Of a stretch of 64,000 bases of DNA, positions 12,301-25,994 are shown piece after piece. The notes below the pieces were generated by a model. That model ran no database searches, was not told the DNA's origin, and saw only the letters and a program-made list of their open reading frames with translations. This stretch comes from Pomphorhynchus laevis (lineage: Eukaryota > Acanthocephala > Palaeacanthocephala > Echinorhynchida > Pomphorhynchidae), in contig WNNJ02003592.1 in NCBI GenBank assembly GCA_012934845.2, positions 62,001-126,000 on the forward strand. The letters run 5' to 3'. Every line of letters begins with the position of its first letter. Within the stretch, counting starts at the first letter, position 1. The position numbers and the translations under genes were made by a program.

Positions 12301-15300
12301 CTTCCTAAAAACATCTTAAAAACTTATAGATGAAAATGTATTTTATTAAACTCACAATCAGAAATTCAAAATTGTTAAAACTTCTATTGTTCCAGGACTC
12401 ATTATCATTTATATTCTGGAATTTAGATTTCCAGTTTCAGCTATTTGAGTTGGCTACAAAAGGAACTTGTACGAACAGTTGAAGTCTCCAGCACATTATC
12501 GAAAAAGGCGAGAAGTTGACTACAGAGAAAGGAAACTTGTACATATAGTTGAAGTATCCAGCAATGATACTAGATTTGAACAGGTGTGTACTTCTGTAAG
12601 TAAACCAAGTATTTCATCAATTATATCTGCGGTGAATAAAGTCGGCTTAAGATCAAATACGATAAAAATTATAGGTGTATCTGCCACTATCAAGTTAGTT
12701 GAAAGTGTACAAAGTTTTAAACGTCAGTCTTACATCCAGAAGTATCCTTAGGTAACGACGGTCCCTATTATCGATCTCCACAAACAATAAAGTTTATAAT
12801 TATTGCGTGGTAAATATAAAATCTCGTTATTAACTAATTATCATCAATTTAATTAATCATATGTTTTTGTTCAAGTTTAACAGCTCTGATACAATTCCTG
12901 ATGATGAACGCAGTTGTGTTTGAAAATTTGAATATACATTTGTTGATTTTGCTAAAATAGAATTTTAATTCCAGCTGCTTTTCAATATATTTAATATAAT
13001 TTATATTAAATGATAAATTGTAATTTAAATGTAAATCAATCCACTAAACTGTATATTCCTACTTGATTTTACTCTAAAGGCGAAAATTAACATGATGTTA
13101 TGATTTTGACCTCTTAATTGAAACCAGAGCTGAATGGTTACCGTCCATTAAGAAGAAATAGAATGGCTGCACAGCAAAGTGGTGCGTGATGCACTCAATG
13201 TCAAAACGGTACCTTATAACATATATGATGCTTCACTGTATTATCATAAAGATTGATGACTCCATGAAATCATCAGTAAAATCAACAACACTTTAAGGCT
13301 TTTGAAGTCATCGCGGCTTTTGTTTTATTTTTTGATATTATCTTAATAAAATATCCAGCAAGGCTTCACATTTTACAGTATACAATGCAAATGCAAACTA
13401 AATGAAAAGCCGATATTTTGCATTTTAAGACGAAACTTTAATTTGCCGTATCCTATATTGGATACAATATTGAATTTGTCATGTATTTTAAATTATAATA
13501 AAATCACTACGAATATTTATAAAATATGGTTTTTGTTCAAATACAATATTTTGCTACTTTATGTGGTTAACCTTGATTGTCGATAGTACACACAGTTCAT
13601 CGTTATCAATTGTTAACTTATAAGAACTGTGTTAGTATTTTACTGTTTCGTGTCGGTAAGGTACAAAGTTAATGTGAGGTACCCTGGAAGTTTCTAATTG
13701 GTCCTGTATGTTTATTTTCCCGGTTTAAGTAGCAATGGTGTGCAAACAACATCCTTATGTCAATACGAAATTTACACCAGATGAAAAACTATCGTGAACT
13801 CTTTGAGCAAGTAGAACGCAAATGTACATATTATTTTGCAAACATAATAAACCACAGAAGTGACTTTTGACATTGGGTATTTATAATTAAGAAGATACAT
13901 CCTAGATAGCGAATGCCTTGATAATTTAAAAAAGCTCAGATCAAAAATACTGATAGAAAAATAATTATTTTATGATGTGTCTTCAAGTGCAAATGTTTGA
14001 GTTACAGAATGAGATCTATAATTGGCATCATTAACCGGATCAACATTCAAAAATACCGCTTTATTGAAATTAACGCTGATATGAGCATCGACCCAATGAG
14101 CCGAAATCAACCTAATTGGTTGATTATTTCACTCATTTTATTACGATGTGTTCTTCAAAGAATGTAAAACAAATAGCGAAGACATAAATGTCAGTAAACG
14201 ATCGTAAAACACATCAAAAGCCATCTGTAATGAACCATCTCGTATTTGAATGGATACTACTTGCATGTGAATACAACAAGCCACATTGAAATTTATTTTC
14301 AGCCATTTTGATCAAAAGTAAGTTTATTTCTCAAGGTTACAATCCAGCTTAAAAATATCAGTTTAAAGAAATTTGTATTTATAGTACAATTTTGAATATT
14401 CTTTACAAGACTATGATTTTAGTAAGAAATATTTCAGCTAATAAGTTGATTTTTATATCAAGTCAATTTGACATTTATTAATGACATCAAAATTTTGAAT
14501 GTTAAATAAACTCAAAAACCAAGAGTACCTAATCTTACGATGACAGCCGTTTTTTGATAATGGCATTTTTGATTACCTTACACTAGTCGTGGTATATATT
14601 TATAATAACGTGTATTAATATTAATATATTAATAAGATTTTATAAGTAATTTATTAATATTAATATTAATAAGTATTATTATTTCATTAATATGAGATTA
14701 TAAATATCATATAATATCATATGATATTAGAATATTATATTAATTACATATTAATATAATAATTTTATAATATTAATATTAATAGATATTTTCAGTAAAC
14801 TAAAATAACAAAATTAATATTGAGGATATAATTACAAAATTGGATCTATTAGAACATATATTTTTTTGTCAAACATTGATTATTTTTTAATCATTTATCT
14901 ATTTTTTAATTATTTTCAATTTATTTAACAATTAAAGTTATAATTTAATTATAATTTATAACACAAATGCCCTGCTGCTTTCAAATGCTTAATAGATAAA
15001 TATCCAAAAAATATGTAAAAATAAATATAAACATTTTTTAACTTTGTAAAGTTAAAATATAAACATTTTATAAATATGTGTAAATGTAATAAAAAGTATG
15101 CGGGATATTGATTTCAAACTTATCAGTAATATTGATTTCCAACTTTATATTAACAAACTAATTAATAATTACGCAACATATAATATTATATTAATTATAT
15201 ATTAATATAATATTAATATGATAACATGATTTTTAATTTTGATCTCTGCCCTGTTATTTATCAAATAACACAATTGCATCACTAACACAAATGCCTGATG

Positions 15301-16200
15301 CTTTCAAATGCTTAACAGACAAATATCCAAAAGAATATAAAATTAAATATAAACAAATATTTAAAACTTTATATTTTATGTAAATATGCAGGATATAAAA
15401 AATATGCAAGATATTGATATAAACTTATCAGTTATATTAATCTATAACTTTATATCCACAAACTATTTAATAAATCACGATATTGAAGACATAATCAAAC
15501 ATTGATTATTTTTTAATCATTTATATATTTTTTAATTATTTTCAATTTATTTAACAATTAAAGTTATAATTTATACCAGAAACATACTATTTAAATTATT
15601 AGTAATTAAAACTAAAATGTATAAAGGCAACAATATTTTTAGACAATTCAATATTATTGTCAATTGTGATATTGCTTACACGAGCCACTATTCTCCATTG
15701 GTCGGTTTGATATTATCCTCGTGTGGTTGATTATTGTCAATATTACATTGACATATATAACATATATGTCAATGTGTATAACATATAACATATATGTCAT
15801 ATTTTATATAACATATAATTCAATACAATCTTAAACAGTAAATTATTAAAATACTTAATTCATCTTGACTTTAAATAAATTATGTTTATGAATGGCAATT
15901 ATCGTAAATTTGACAATTTTTACCCTATACTATTTTAGCTTTGCAGGTAAACTTTAAAATACATTTTTAATAGAAAATTTTAAGCCATTAATCGAAATGG
16001 CTTATAATGGGTTTAAGTTAACCTTTTTAATGAGAATAAAATATGCATTCATTTTATGTAGATGAAAACAACGATATTATTAAATTAGCTATTTCTTACT
16101 TTCAATGTTATTTTTAAATAAACTGCTAATTTTCTCTTTTTAAACCTAATTTTTAATATTAGACTTGATTTTGACAATGTGACTCTGACATGATATGTTA
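12301..16200. other. No gene recognised; A+T-rich DNA with local duplications
   Basis: Nothing with family-level similarity was found on either strand. A 38-bp near-duplicate ('acttgtac..a.agttgaagt' plus 'ccagca') at about 12463 and 12534 makes a 94-residue open frame that I regard as chance. The segment 12900-14550 has mixed-composition non-coding DNA. From 14580 on it is simple A+T-rich sequence and repeats. Confidence 0.5.
14818..15590. repeat. Complex direct duplication
   Basis: The block 'caaacattgattatttttta' followed by 'atttatttaacaattaaag' occurs at about 14868 and 15496. Between them a second pair starts with 'aacacaaatgcc' at about 14960 and 15283, each continuing with 'gctttcaaatgcttaa.aga' and 'aaatatccaaaa'. 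Two nested direct repeats of roughly 320 and 630 bp period are therefore present. No coding content. Confidence 0.65.
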
Positions 16201-16210
16201 ATGCTTCTGT

Positions 16211-16640
16211 GGTATATAAAAGCCTTTAAGCTTTTAATGAGCATGTGTATTGATGATTTTCACACTTTACAGTTAATTATTTCAGACTTTGACGGTTGCT
16301 TCTTTGATGTTTCAATGTTAAACATTTTCCTTTATCATTCTTTTCTTTCAAATTGAAAGTAAAAGCATGAAGACCAAACAAAGTTTCTATATTTATACGA
16401 AGCCTTATTTCTATAATCTTTTGTTTGTGCTCTTGCAAGCATCAAGTCAAAAGCAGGGAAACACTATTCATAAGTTTGTAATTAAAAAGCCGGAAGGCCA
16501 ATTCTCGAAAACCGGAATATACGGTTGTATTTTTTGTTATCTTTTGATTGCCCTAGTATTTTCTTCAGCAATTCTTAAATTAGAATTTACAGATTATAAA
16601 TTCACTGAAAGGTCAGCTGAAGATTTATCTATATGCTAAC
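16211..16640 (+). CDS. Candidate small membrane-protein ORF with upstream TATA box (uncertain)
   Basis: An ATG at 16367 opens 90 codons ending at 16639. The product is basic near the N-terminus, has a hydrophobic stretch (YFYNLLFVLL, residues about 14-23) and a second one (IYGCIFCYLLIALVFSS, about 50-67), and ends ...SAEDLSIC. About 150 bp upstream lies 'gtatataaaagcc' (about 16212-16224), a good TATA box with a plausible core-promoter distance. Composition is less A+T-biased than the surroundings. I recognise no family. It could be the first exon of a spliced gene that continues to the open frame at 16907-17116, or chance. Confidence 0.25.
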
Positions 16641-16730
16641 AAGTTTGTTTGGAAAATTGATTTTCCAGAAGATCAATTCGGTATACATATCAGTATACCG
16701 AGTGTGAGTAAATGCTGTGTCAAAAGTAAT
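16640..16730. other. Two adjacent short hairpins
   Basis: Immediately after the 16367 ORF stop come two perfect stem-loops: TGGAAAAT/ATTTTCCA with a 2-nt spacer (about 16648-16666) and CGGTATAC/GTATACCG with a 6-nt loop (about 16679-16700). They could be RNA structures in a 3' region or simple palindromes. Confidence 0.4.
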
Positions 16731-16906
16731 GAATTATTCTGAGTTATAGCTGTTTCGTGTCTTAGGTTAAAAAATATGTTCAGTGATTCCAGTTAGATAT
16801 ATTCTACTAAGATATAGCTAAACATGGAATGCTTTTATTATAATAATGAATTGTAGTAAGATAAGCTGCCATCCTGAGCTCATTTAGGTCACCAGTAGAA
16901 ATAACG

Positions 16907-17116
16907 TTGCACGTCGTTAATACATATTGGTCAATTATTATTGCTATCGTTTATAGTACTTTCAATTCCCGTAGGCGTATAGATAAGTTTTGCTATGTGC
17001 CTGGTAGATTGGATAAATCAAGAAGATACAATTCTGTCATGTTAACAGTGTTTTGTATTCCCAAAACACAAGTGTCAACTCATGAAAGCCGTTTAAACAG
17101 CGAAAATAATAAGTAG
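16907..17116 (+). other. Open frame, possible downstream exon of the 16.4-kb locus
   Basis: A 69-codon frame starts at a TTG, so it would have to be an exon rather than a free ORF. It encodes a hydrophobic start (YWSIIIAIVY) followed by a basic, Ser-rich segment with FCYVPGRLDKSRRYNS and ends in SENNK. The preceding 'ttaggtcaccag' offers a weak acceptor. There is no family match. Support is only the mixed composition and the location 270 bp after the TATA-led ORF. Confidence 0.15.
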
Positions 17117-17663
17117 ACATTAGGTAAGCTTGAGTTTAATGAACCAATGTGAAACAATACCGATAATTTAAAATTTTTCGCAATTTAAAATACTTGGTAA
17201 TCTTAACGGTTTCATCGGAATAAATTATTTATTAATTTATTTAACAAAATATTCTATCGTTTAAATTTCTAATGTTTGTTGATTACGCAAAAATAATAAA
17301 TAAACTAATAAAAGAACATACGTTACAGATTATTAGTAGATTTGTTATCGAATGTTTGCATATTTATTTTTGTCTGCTTATAATTCTATTTGAATTACAA
17401 GATTGTAACGAAAACAGAATGTGCTTTTGCATTCAGTTTTAGCTAAGAAAAATCAAGTAGCATAGTCATTTGATAGAATAAAATTTTATTTGGTAACACA
17501 TATTTGAATATTTGAATATATGACCATATTTTATTTGGTCATATATCAGTAAACAAATCATTTATCTACACATCAAAGCTTATATTTTTTAAAAATACTA
17601 ATGTTGATCAAAAATTAAATTTAGAAATTTGGTAACAGATCAATGATATGTTGGATCTGCTCT

Positions 17664-17786
17664 GTTCAGGGCGTATAAACATCGACAGGATAAAATTTAT
17701 TGTGAAGAATAATTTCTTTAAATTACAAGATTGTAACGAACAACAATTTCTTTTTCTATTCCTCTCGATGTTTAAACGCCCCGAAC
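17664..17786. repeat. Foldback element, about 29-bp arms
   Basis: The left arm starts 'gttcagggcgtataaacatc' and the right arm is its near reverse complement, ending 'gatgtttaaacgccccgaac'. About 25 of 29 positions pair, around a 65-bp centre. The arms are notably more G+C-rich than the flanks. This fits a small MITE-like or foldback element. Confidence 0.6.
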
Positions 17787-18907
17787 AAAAAATTGTTTTG
17801 TTTTTCTGTTGATGCTAGCAGCAGCTAGCGACAAAAAATATGCTTGCTGATGCTGCTCAAAAGTTATAAATGTATTATGCAATTATTTGTATTTTCAATC
17901 ATTTTACTATGAAATTATAACGATAAAAAATTTCAAATTATCAAAATATTTTTTAATAATTAATAAATTATATTTTATAATTAATAAATTTTTAATTAAT
18001 TTATTCATGAATATTATTAACCTATTTAATTAATCAATTTTATTTAAAATAATAAAATTTTGCGAATTTAATAAATTACAATTTCGTTGCAGTTAATTTT
18101 CAATAAATTTAAATCAGGTTGAAGCCTGATTGCATAGCAGTTTCTCTTGATGACTTCTAATCTTTATGCTGATACGTTATCAGCTCAAAATTAATCAGTT
18201 AGTTTTTAATCTAGTTCATTTTAATCTCGGGTATTTTTAAATTAATTTATAATACTAAATAATTTATATATCTATGAATAGATTATAATTTATCTATGAA
18301 ATATTTTTACTCAAAATGTTAAATTAGCTTTTCATAATTCGTTTAAAATATACAAATTTTGTTTTAATCTATAATTTTTTTTATATTTTAATATAAATAT
18401 ATTGATTATAAATTTATTTATTTAAATATATATTTTGTTTACAATATATATTTAATTCTATATATTTTGACATAATATATGTTTATTTTTCATATTACAT
18501 AAAATATTTGTTTTCGTTTAATGACACAAAGAATATGAAATTTGCATGATCATGCACAAAAAAATAATATTAAATATAATATAATTAATAACGAAATTTT
18601 AAATATTAACATAATATGATCAATAATTTTTAATAAGCTTCAAATAATTTTCATAGTGTAAATATAATGTATTGTATATATTATGTATTATATATTTCGT
18701 AATGATAATATCCGTAATAATATAACTCAATATTAATATTTTTTATCTAGCAAAAAAATATAAACTTATATATTTTTTATTTAGCATCTGAAACATATAT
18801 AAACATGTATTTAAACTCGCTATTGTTTGGGTTGCTTTAATGACATTTAGAATATAGAATTTTATTTAAATTAATTAATTATACTTAAATATAAAAATAT
18901 TATTAAA

Positions 18908-19280
18908 AGTAAATTTTAAATGCTAAATTGAATATTGTTATGGATAGATAGTAAATAATATACTCCGTTTCAGAATAAGAAATAACTATAGATAACCTAA
19001 TTACATCGTAGAAAATACATCATTGACATCTATTTGGCCCCGCTGCTATGTTTAGTAATACGGACTATAACATAGCAATTCCTTTTAATGCCATATAATC
19101 TTAATTCTAATGCATGGTATAAAGTAAATTTAAGTAAATTTTAAATGCTAAATTGAATATTGTTATGGATAGATAGTAAATAATATGTTGAGTAATGCTG
19201 CTATGTTGAGTAATACGGACTATAACATAGCAATTCATTTTAATGACATATAATCTTAATTCTAATGCATGGTATATTAT
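18908..19280 (-). repeat. Duplicated repeat-family-1 segment (reverse)
   Basis: The block 'gctaaattgaatattgttat' plus 'ggatagatagtaaataatat' occurs at about 18921 and 19147. 'aatacggactataacatag' plus 'tctaatgcatggtata' follows both. The second unit lacks about 65 bp between these blocks. The first contains 'ggccccgctgctatgtt', the reverse complement of the family-1 core, so this is a locally duplicated reverse copy. Confidence 0.6.
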
Positions 19281-22200
19281 CTAGTAATTGGTTTATAAAA
19301 ATACTGTGTCATATAACATCCTAAATTATTATTAAAATTTAAGTTATTAAAAACCTATATGTTAGGATGTTAAGTGGAATATTTTTATAAATGTATAGTT
19401 AATTATTTACTCTTTGTGATAATAAGGATTTACACAAAATAATTAAATTACATTAATTATAAAAAGAAATATTTTTAATGTAAATTTCTTTTAATTTACA
19501 TTAAAAGAAATATAAAATTTTTATTCACATAAATCAACAATACAATTTTAAGTCAGAATTATTTATGGATCGTAAAATATATATTTAATTAATAAGAATA
19601 AAATTTATACTTTAGGTAATCAAATCAGTGGTTTAAAGATTGTGTTGAAAATTGTACATTATTTTGTAACGTATGATGCTAATTTAGATGAAGTTTCAAA
19701 TTTCCATGTTTGGCACGTGAATATATAAAGTTATATATTATATATAATTAACATTTATATATAATTAATCGCCAATATTATATGAATAATTAACCACCTC
19801 AAAGAAACCATTAAGGTCGTTCTATCTTTGTCCGTTTCCTTTCCATAAGTTGAGCATAAAACTGACGTAATTCTTAAATTATTATTGATAAATTAGTTTT
19901 TAATTATTAATTAAATAATAATTAATAATAAATAAATTATTATTAAATAGGTGTAATCAAAATGAATTTAATTTTTAAGCTTATTATGTTCATATTTAAA
20001 GGACACAATTAATAATTAAATATAATTAAATTTTCGGATCAATGCCATTTTCAAATGGTCGCATTTTGTCTTAAAATTAAACGCTAGACTGTATAAGTGC
20101 AATAAAACAAGATTTTATCAAAATTACGCTTTTCCCGTCAAATGTTCGTTTATTCGATATATCGAATTCTGGTTTTCTACATCATTATATCGCTTGTTTA
20201 TCTGACATCAACCTAAGTTATAAATTGCAGTTTTGTTCTCCAAATTTTTGTCGGTATATCGTCCTCATGGCTATATCATTGCTGATAAATTTTCCGTGAT
20301 GTGAAGTTCAAATTTCGAAGCATTTCAACAAAATCAATTAATTTTTGTACATATCAATTCTCATGTGTACACAATATGATCGTATAATGAAATTATGAAT
20401 TCTACTTTACCATCATCAATAGTGAATCGTTTGTCATTTTTCAGTAATTTATTATGAGCAAGGAACCGTCATGTCATCAGAAAATAAGAAATATAGATAA
20501 TTCTCATTTTTGTATACATAAATTCAAGAATATAACGGGATTTGCTTTGTATCATATCAACATATTATCGGTATGTACTTTGGAGAGGTTATATTAATTA
20601 TTAACAACTAGCTGTTCTAAGGCAACTGCTAAAGAATTGAAATGTTCACTTCGAGTAATTTTATTAAATTATTATTTTTCGAGCAAATTTATTACTCGTT
20701 TATTAAGCGATTTTGTTTTATAAAATTTTATTTTCGTTTACACCCTAGTTTCTACTCTAGATAGTTATATTTTAAATAATTATTATAAAATTAATAAATT
20801 TTATGTTAATTTATTCATTAATATTATTAACCAATTTAATTAATCAATTTCATTTAAATCTTTAACGTTACGACATCTCTTAAACTACTTGCATTGCCAA
20901 ACAACTGAAAAGTTGATTGGTGCCTTTACACACCTTTATAAACCTAATTGATATTAATATTCATTTTTTGATTGAATAACATTATATGAACGACACGATC
21001 AAATGGAATAATTAAATATAAATATCAGTAATTTTACTTATTGATCTACATTTTCTTTTTTAGTAAAAAAAGAAAATTTTGAATGCCAAAAATTTCTTTT
21101 TTGGCATTAAAAACGAATTAAGAAATTAATGTATAATTTTTATTAATAAATAAATGCTAAAATGCAAAGAAAATAATATTAATAGAAAAGTGCTAAAATG
21201 CAAATTTTGATGTTATTGATAATTTTAGAATTTTATAAATTACCTACAATGGAAATTATATTAATTTCAATGAATTTGAAATCAAAATCAAATCTCCATA
21301 ATCATGGATAAAACAAATGTGGCAGAATCGAAAGATGTTTGGAGATACGTCACAATACATATTTGTCCTTAAGCTTAATCCATTTTATTCAACTGTCAGC
21401 GATAAAATTAAATTCCCGTTTGTTATGTTATTCCCGTTTTGTGCTTGTTATGCTTTCACAACATTCACATAATAGGATCATTATTTTTGATATTATAACT
21501 ATTTCTGGATTTTACAATTACAATTAAAAGCTGATTCGGAAATCAGCATTTTGGCAATCGTCTCTATTCAAAATACAAAACTTCACCTTTTCTGACCCGA
21601 CAGCAGGGACTGTCAAGAAATAAAATTAAAATTAGTTTAAATTACGTAAATATTAAAATTCATTAAAATTCCTTTATTTAAACTCATTCTTGAATGTTTA
21701 TATTAGCTATTACCAATTAAGAGCATTCAAACTTTATAAGTAGTCGATACTAATGCTTATCCATACAATACCATGACCGTTAAAACTGATTAAACGCTTA
21801 TCACGCGTAAATAATCAACTTTTGCTTGTATGATTGCTCACAGGTAAGCCGTTTTATTGCGAACCTAGCCAGATGTATTTGTGCTTGTCATGCCTCCACA
21901 ATCCACTCAAAAAATATAGAATAAACGTAACTAAAATAAAATTTACAAAATATTACACAAATCTAACGGATTTTGTTATATTATAATATTAATATTATAA
22001 TATAATATTATAATATTATATAATATTATAATAAATAGTAACTAACTATTTGTTGTTTATCATTAATATATTTTTTAGAAATGATTAGTTTACTTCAGCT
22101 ACGTTTATTATTTATGTAATTCTCTTGTAAAAATATTCTCATATTTTTTATAGCATTTTTTAGCAAGCACATCTAGTTCTTGGAAGTTCCGCGCAATCAA

Positions 22201-25200
22201 ATTGCAAATGTCTGAAAATTTTTATCTTAAAATATTGTTTTCTGATAATGTAGCTGTCATCCATCGAAAATCCGAGTAATTTTTAATAAATTAATTTATT
22301 TCACTTTCTATTCAATCAATAATTAAGTCACGAGTGAACGATCGACTTATAACAAATGATTATATTAGCTTTAGTTAAATATCCAACAACTTTTCACGAC
22401 TATCTATAAATTTATCAATAACTATAATTTATTAAATTCGACTGATTTATAAGATTTATTTCATTAAAAATGACTATTTTTAAAATTTTATTTTACTTTC
22501 TACTATTCAATCAATAATTATAACACATGAGATAACAATTGATTTACTTATGATTTTATACACCAAATTACTTTTAGCAGTTGGCATATAAATATACAAA
22601 AAGTATATAAAGACGTATTGCCTTTAATTGTTAGGCTGTAAATTGATTCTTTAAATGTGAAAACTGAAATTATTATTTTTATTAATCTTCATTTTTTAAT
22701 TTGGGAATTAACATTTTTTGTTTTACTATGTTAAATTAAAACCTCAAATCAGCATAATATTTTTACTTCCGTAAATATTTCGTTTCAAAGTTAATCAGTA
22801 AAATACATCTAATGGTAATGGCTATATAATGAGCCATAGTATATCACCCTGTTGCTATTTTCGGTTTAGAATCCACATTTATTATAATGTTTACGCCACG
22901 CATTCTGATCAAGATGACAGTTGCCGTTAGATAGTTATCCGTAATCACAACTAATTGATCTGGACACATTTAGAATAAATTTTTACAATTGTGGTGTGTA
23001 TTTATCCACAAGAGACCACACAGTGCTTTGCTGCTGTTTTCCAGTGATCCGTTTCTCATTGCTGAGAATTTGAACTTTTCCAGTTTCTTTTTGTAGAATA
23101 AATATCAAAAATCTAATGAGCAACAATGTGGACCGACACCTATTAAATTATACTCGATGATGATTTTCCTATTATCTGCCAATGGGAGTGCAATGGCTCT
23201 TTAAAGAAAAGGTGCAATCATAAATATAAATTGAGCGTTACTTCGCCTTTATTAATAAGTATAAATATTCGAGTGCATGTATTTGTAGACAATTGTATCG
23301 TAAGAAATCATTAATACGTCTACTTTTGGGTCTAATTACAACTATCGCTTGAAAAAAGCGATTAAAACCTATTGTCTGTTTCAATTCAAATGAGAAACTT
23401 GATTTTGATGTAAATATTATGACAAAAACCAGTTTCTATAGAAATGCATTTTTATATTGTATATGTAAAGAAAAACTTGTTCTAATCGGTGAGATTGTGT
23501 CTTTTCGGTGGAATGTGCCCTCCCAGATTAGCTGTCATTATCAAGAAAACTATACACAGACTTGACACAAAGTTTTATAATTTATCGCATATTGGCTACA
23601 AATGTCCAGCCGTCCGGAGTATGCCTCGAAATACTATTTTATCAGATTTTGTCATTCCATAAAGTCGCTGAGGATTATCTAAGATGGTCAACAACTATTT
23701 GGTTTCCGAAATTCGGGTAACTTATTGTCTGTTGTCAAATAAAGTTTGCTACTCAAATATCTGGCAACTTACAGCTTCTCTGATATTATAATTTGGGCTT
23801 GAGAAGCAATTTTTTCGTAATTTTTTTATAAACGTTTTATTAAATGTTTTGGAGGTTTTATTTTATAAATCCATTAGTAAAGTAATGAATTCAATTAGCA
23901 AAAAATGTTTTGAACTAAATTGTTAATTTATTTTAATCAAGAAACGACCTAAACTTCACTCGTTACGTTGAAGACACTTGATTTTGATTTGAAAACCGTA
24001 CATGATTAGGTTATCAAACCAACCACGCAAAACTTTACTCATGTGAAATATTTCTAGATTTCCCTTTATATTAGCATTTTAGATTTTATTATTTTGTATT
24101 TCATAGTAAAGAAATTGGATTTAAGGAAGAATTCTCATTGGTACAAGGTAAATTTACTATATCACTTTCATCTGCATTCGTCTTATATGTATCATAAATA
24201 ATATGCATTGATGCCATTAATGAATTTTATACTAGGATTTCCAAATCATAGTCAACGCATATGGGTGTCACCTATAAATAGATCGACACTATTGAAGACT
24301 CGAATATTGTTTTGGGTAATTGACAACTCAATCATGGGAATGGATGTTCAATGTTGACTGGAGTTAAAGGAATTTTAAACTTTTTCTGTTAACAATATGT
24401 TAACGATAATTTGGAAATAATTCGTTGATTAGTTTATTTCACTGATTATATAAATACTTTTTTATCATTACGTAATGAAAATAATTATTTTTCATTAATT
24501 TTGAAGTTTGAAAAATATTTGAGTGACGATTTCTGTTAATTTTCAATTTCGGCTGTATTATCTTTTTTCTTCCGTGTCTAAAAAATTTCCATGGAATAAG
24601 TTACCAAGTCATTACTTCAGTTTGGGACAAATGGGTATTTTATTACAACTCAATTTAATGCACACTTTTAATGCTCGTATTGCAATGGTTACTGAGCATT
24701 AAGCTTTTCTAGTGACTTTCTTAATTGCTATTGAGTAATTTATAAAAGCCGAAAAAATACAAGCGTCAATAGTTAATTAGTATATTACACTCATTGGCGT
24801 CATGAACATATGCTGATGTTTAATGAGACATTTTATTGCCCATGTAGAGTGTTGACTTTTTTTGATGTTGTCTTCTTTGTAATAAAGTTAAATTGTGGAA
24901 AAATTGAGTCAAAACATTTCAATTTCGATTATAAATTTTGAATGCAAGCATTACAAAAATGGGAACATTTGATTCTTTTAGCTCGTAAAAGCATAATTGA
25001 AAAGCATTCAGGCGAAGAGCTCTTGAATATCAGCAATTCATTAACGGCTTTTGGCTAGGAACTTTGTTATGACGCGCATAAGTGGTTTAAATTTGTTTTT
25101 CGAATGTCCTCAATGGCAATTTTAATAAGTTCTGTTGCACTATACTTTTAATTGATTCACTTTCGTTTATTCCATCAACTCCCTGGATTTTTAGTTAAGT

Positions 25201-25637
25201 AAAAGTTGTTTTTGTTCATCTCAAATCATAATAATTTTGACAATACACTATAATTCGTTTATTTCATCAAATGCTTAATCTGTGCTGACAGTCCTGTGGA
25301 AATCATTTTTGGAAAAATGATTTTTTTATTTTCTGTAAATAAAATATAGAATGCATTAAGGAATTACATTTTGCAAAATTCATTTTTAAATATTTTTTGG
25401 TAACAGTTAGTCACTGAAAATTCGCAATAACAATTTTCTTTTAAATAAAATTCAAACATTTCTCTGTACTTTTAATTATTATAATTTTTAAATAATTACA
25501 TATATAACTTTTATTTATTTAATGCATTGTTATTTAAAGTTTAACGGTTAGTACAAAAGTATAAGAATGAATTTTCATGTTTTTAAAAATGTCCTACGTT
25601 TAAGTCTTAAAAATTATCTTGTAAATAATTTTAAACA

Positions 25638-25895
25638 CATGTGATAGCCGGCAGCCATCGTCAGTAATATGAACTATCACACCCCGTTTCGGCTGCCTCT
25701 GTGACATTGTGAAAATGCATTTCCGACATCTAGCTTAAATTGTTGGTGGCGTTAGCTCTTAAATCCAACAATTTGCAATGCAGACCATCATAAACAACCA
25801 GAGGATCAAACTTTCGGATGCTTGACTGTAAGAAACCGAGATTGAGTGGATCAATTCTTTCTATGTAATCATAAGAGTTTCGTTTGAATCGGTAT
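25638..25895. repeat. 258-bp duplicated unit, copy 1
   Basis: The unit starts 'catgtgatagccggcagcc' and ends 'cgtttgaatcggtat'. It matches 25995-26252 without gaps, with about 17 differences, roughly 7% divergence. The two copies are direct repeats 357 bp apart with 99 bp between them. Copy 1 keeps the minus-strand coding frame described separately. Confidence 0.9.
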
Positions 25896-25990
25896 TGCTC
25901 GAGATTGCGAATAGCAATTCTTTCCGTATCTTTAAGTAAGTGTTCGAATCGAGCATATTCTTCAGTCTGCAAACTCTCGTCACTCCTAGA
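25730..25990 (-). pseudogene. Orphan C-terminal coding segment, unknown protein
   Basis: The minus strand is open from about 25988 down to a TAG at 25730-25732. It encodes about 86 residues, including SLQTEEYARFEHLLKDTERI and ERIDPLNLGFLQSSIRKFDP, ending NATNNLS. The composition is protein-like: charged helix first, then hydrophobic/charged alternation. The frame has no in-frame ATG, so it would be a last exon or a fragment. In the duplicate at 25995-26252 the matching frame contains stops but still reads RIDPLNIGFLQSSIRNFDSL, so most substitutions are conservative. That suggests coding ancestry. I do not recognise the protein, and upstream exons were not found. Confidence 0.35.
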
Positions 25991-25994
25991 CGGT

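Larger units (their letters stand above)
17117..25637. other. 8.5 kb without a recognisable gene
   Basis: No domain-bearing frame was found on either strand. 17.8-18.9, 19.3-19.6 and 21.9-22.6 kb are low-complexity A+T-rich. 20.0-20.6 and 22.8-24.9 kb have more even composition and little repetition, so they could hold intron, UTR or regulatory DNA of the LRR gene to the right, but nothing specific can be shown. Confidence 0.5.

Noticed and set aside
12467-12751. 94-codon plus-strand frame
   Set aside because: It contains a 38-bp duplicated segment read in two different registers, which argues against a protein. The start is TTG.
12740-12780. 'taggtaacgacggtccctat', considered as an rRNA-like or homing target site
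   Set aside because: It does not match the conserved 28S segments that I know around R1/R2 targets, and there is no further rDNA similarity.
21339-21527. 62-codon frame starting MEIRHNTY
   Set aside because: No recognisable feature, and short enough to be chance.
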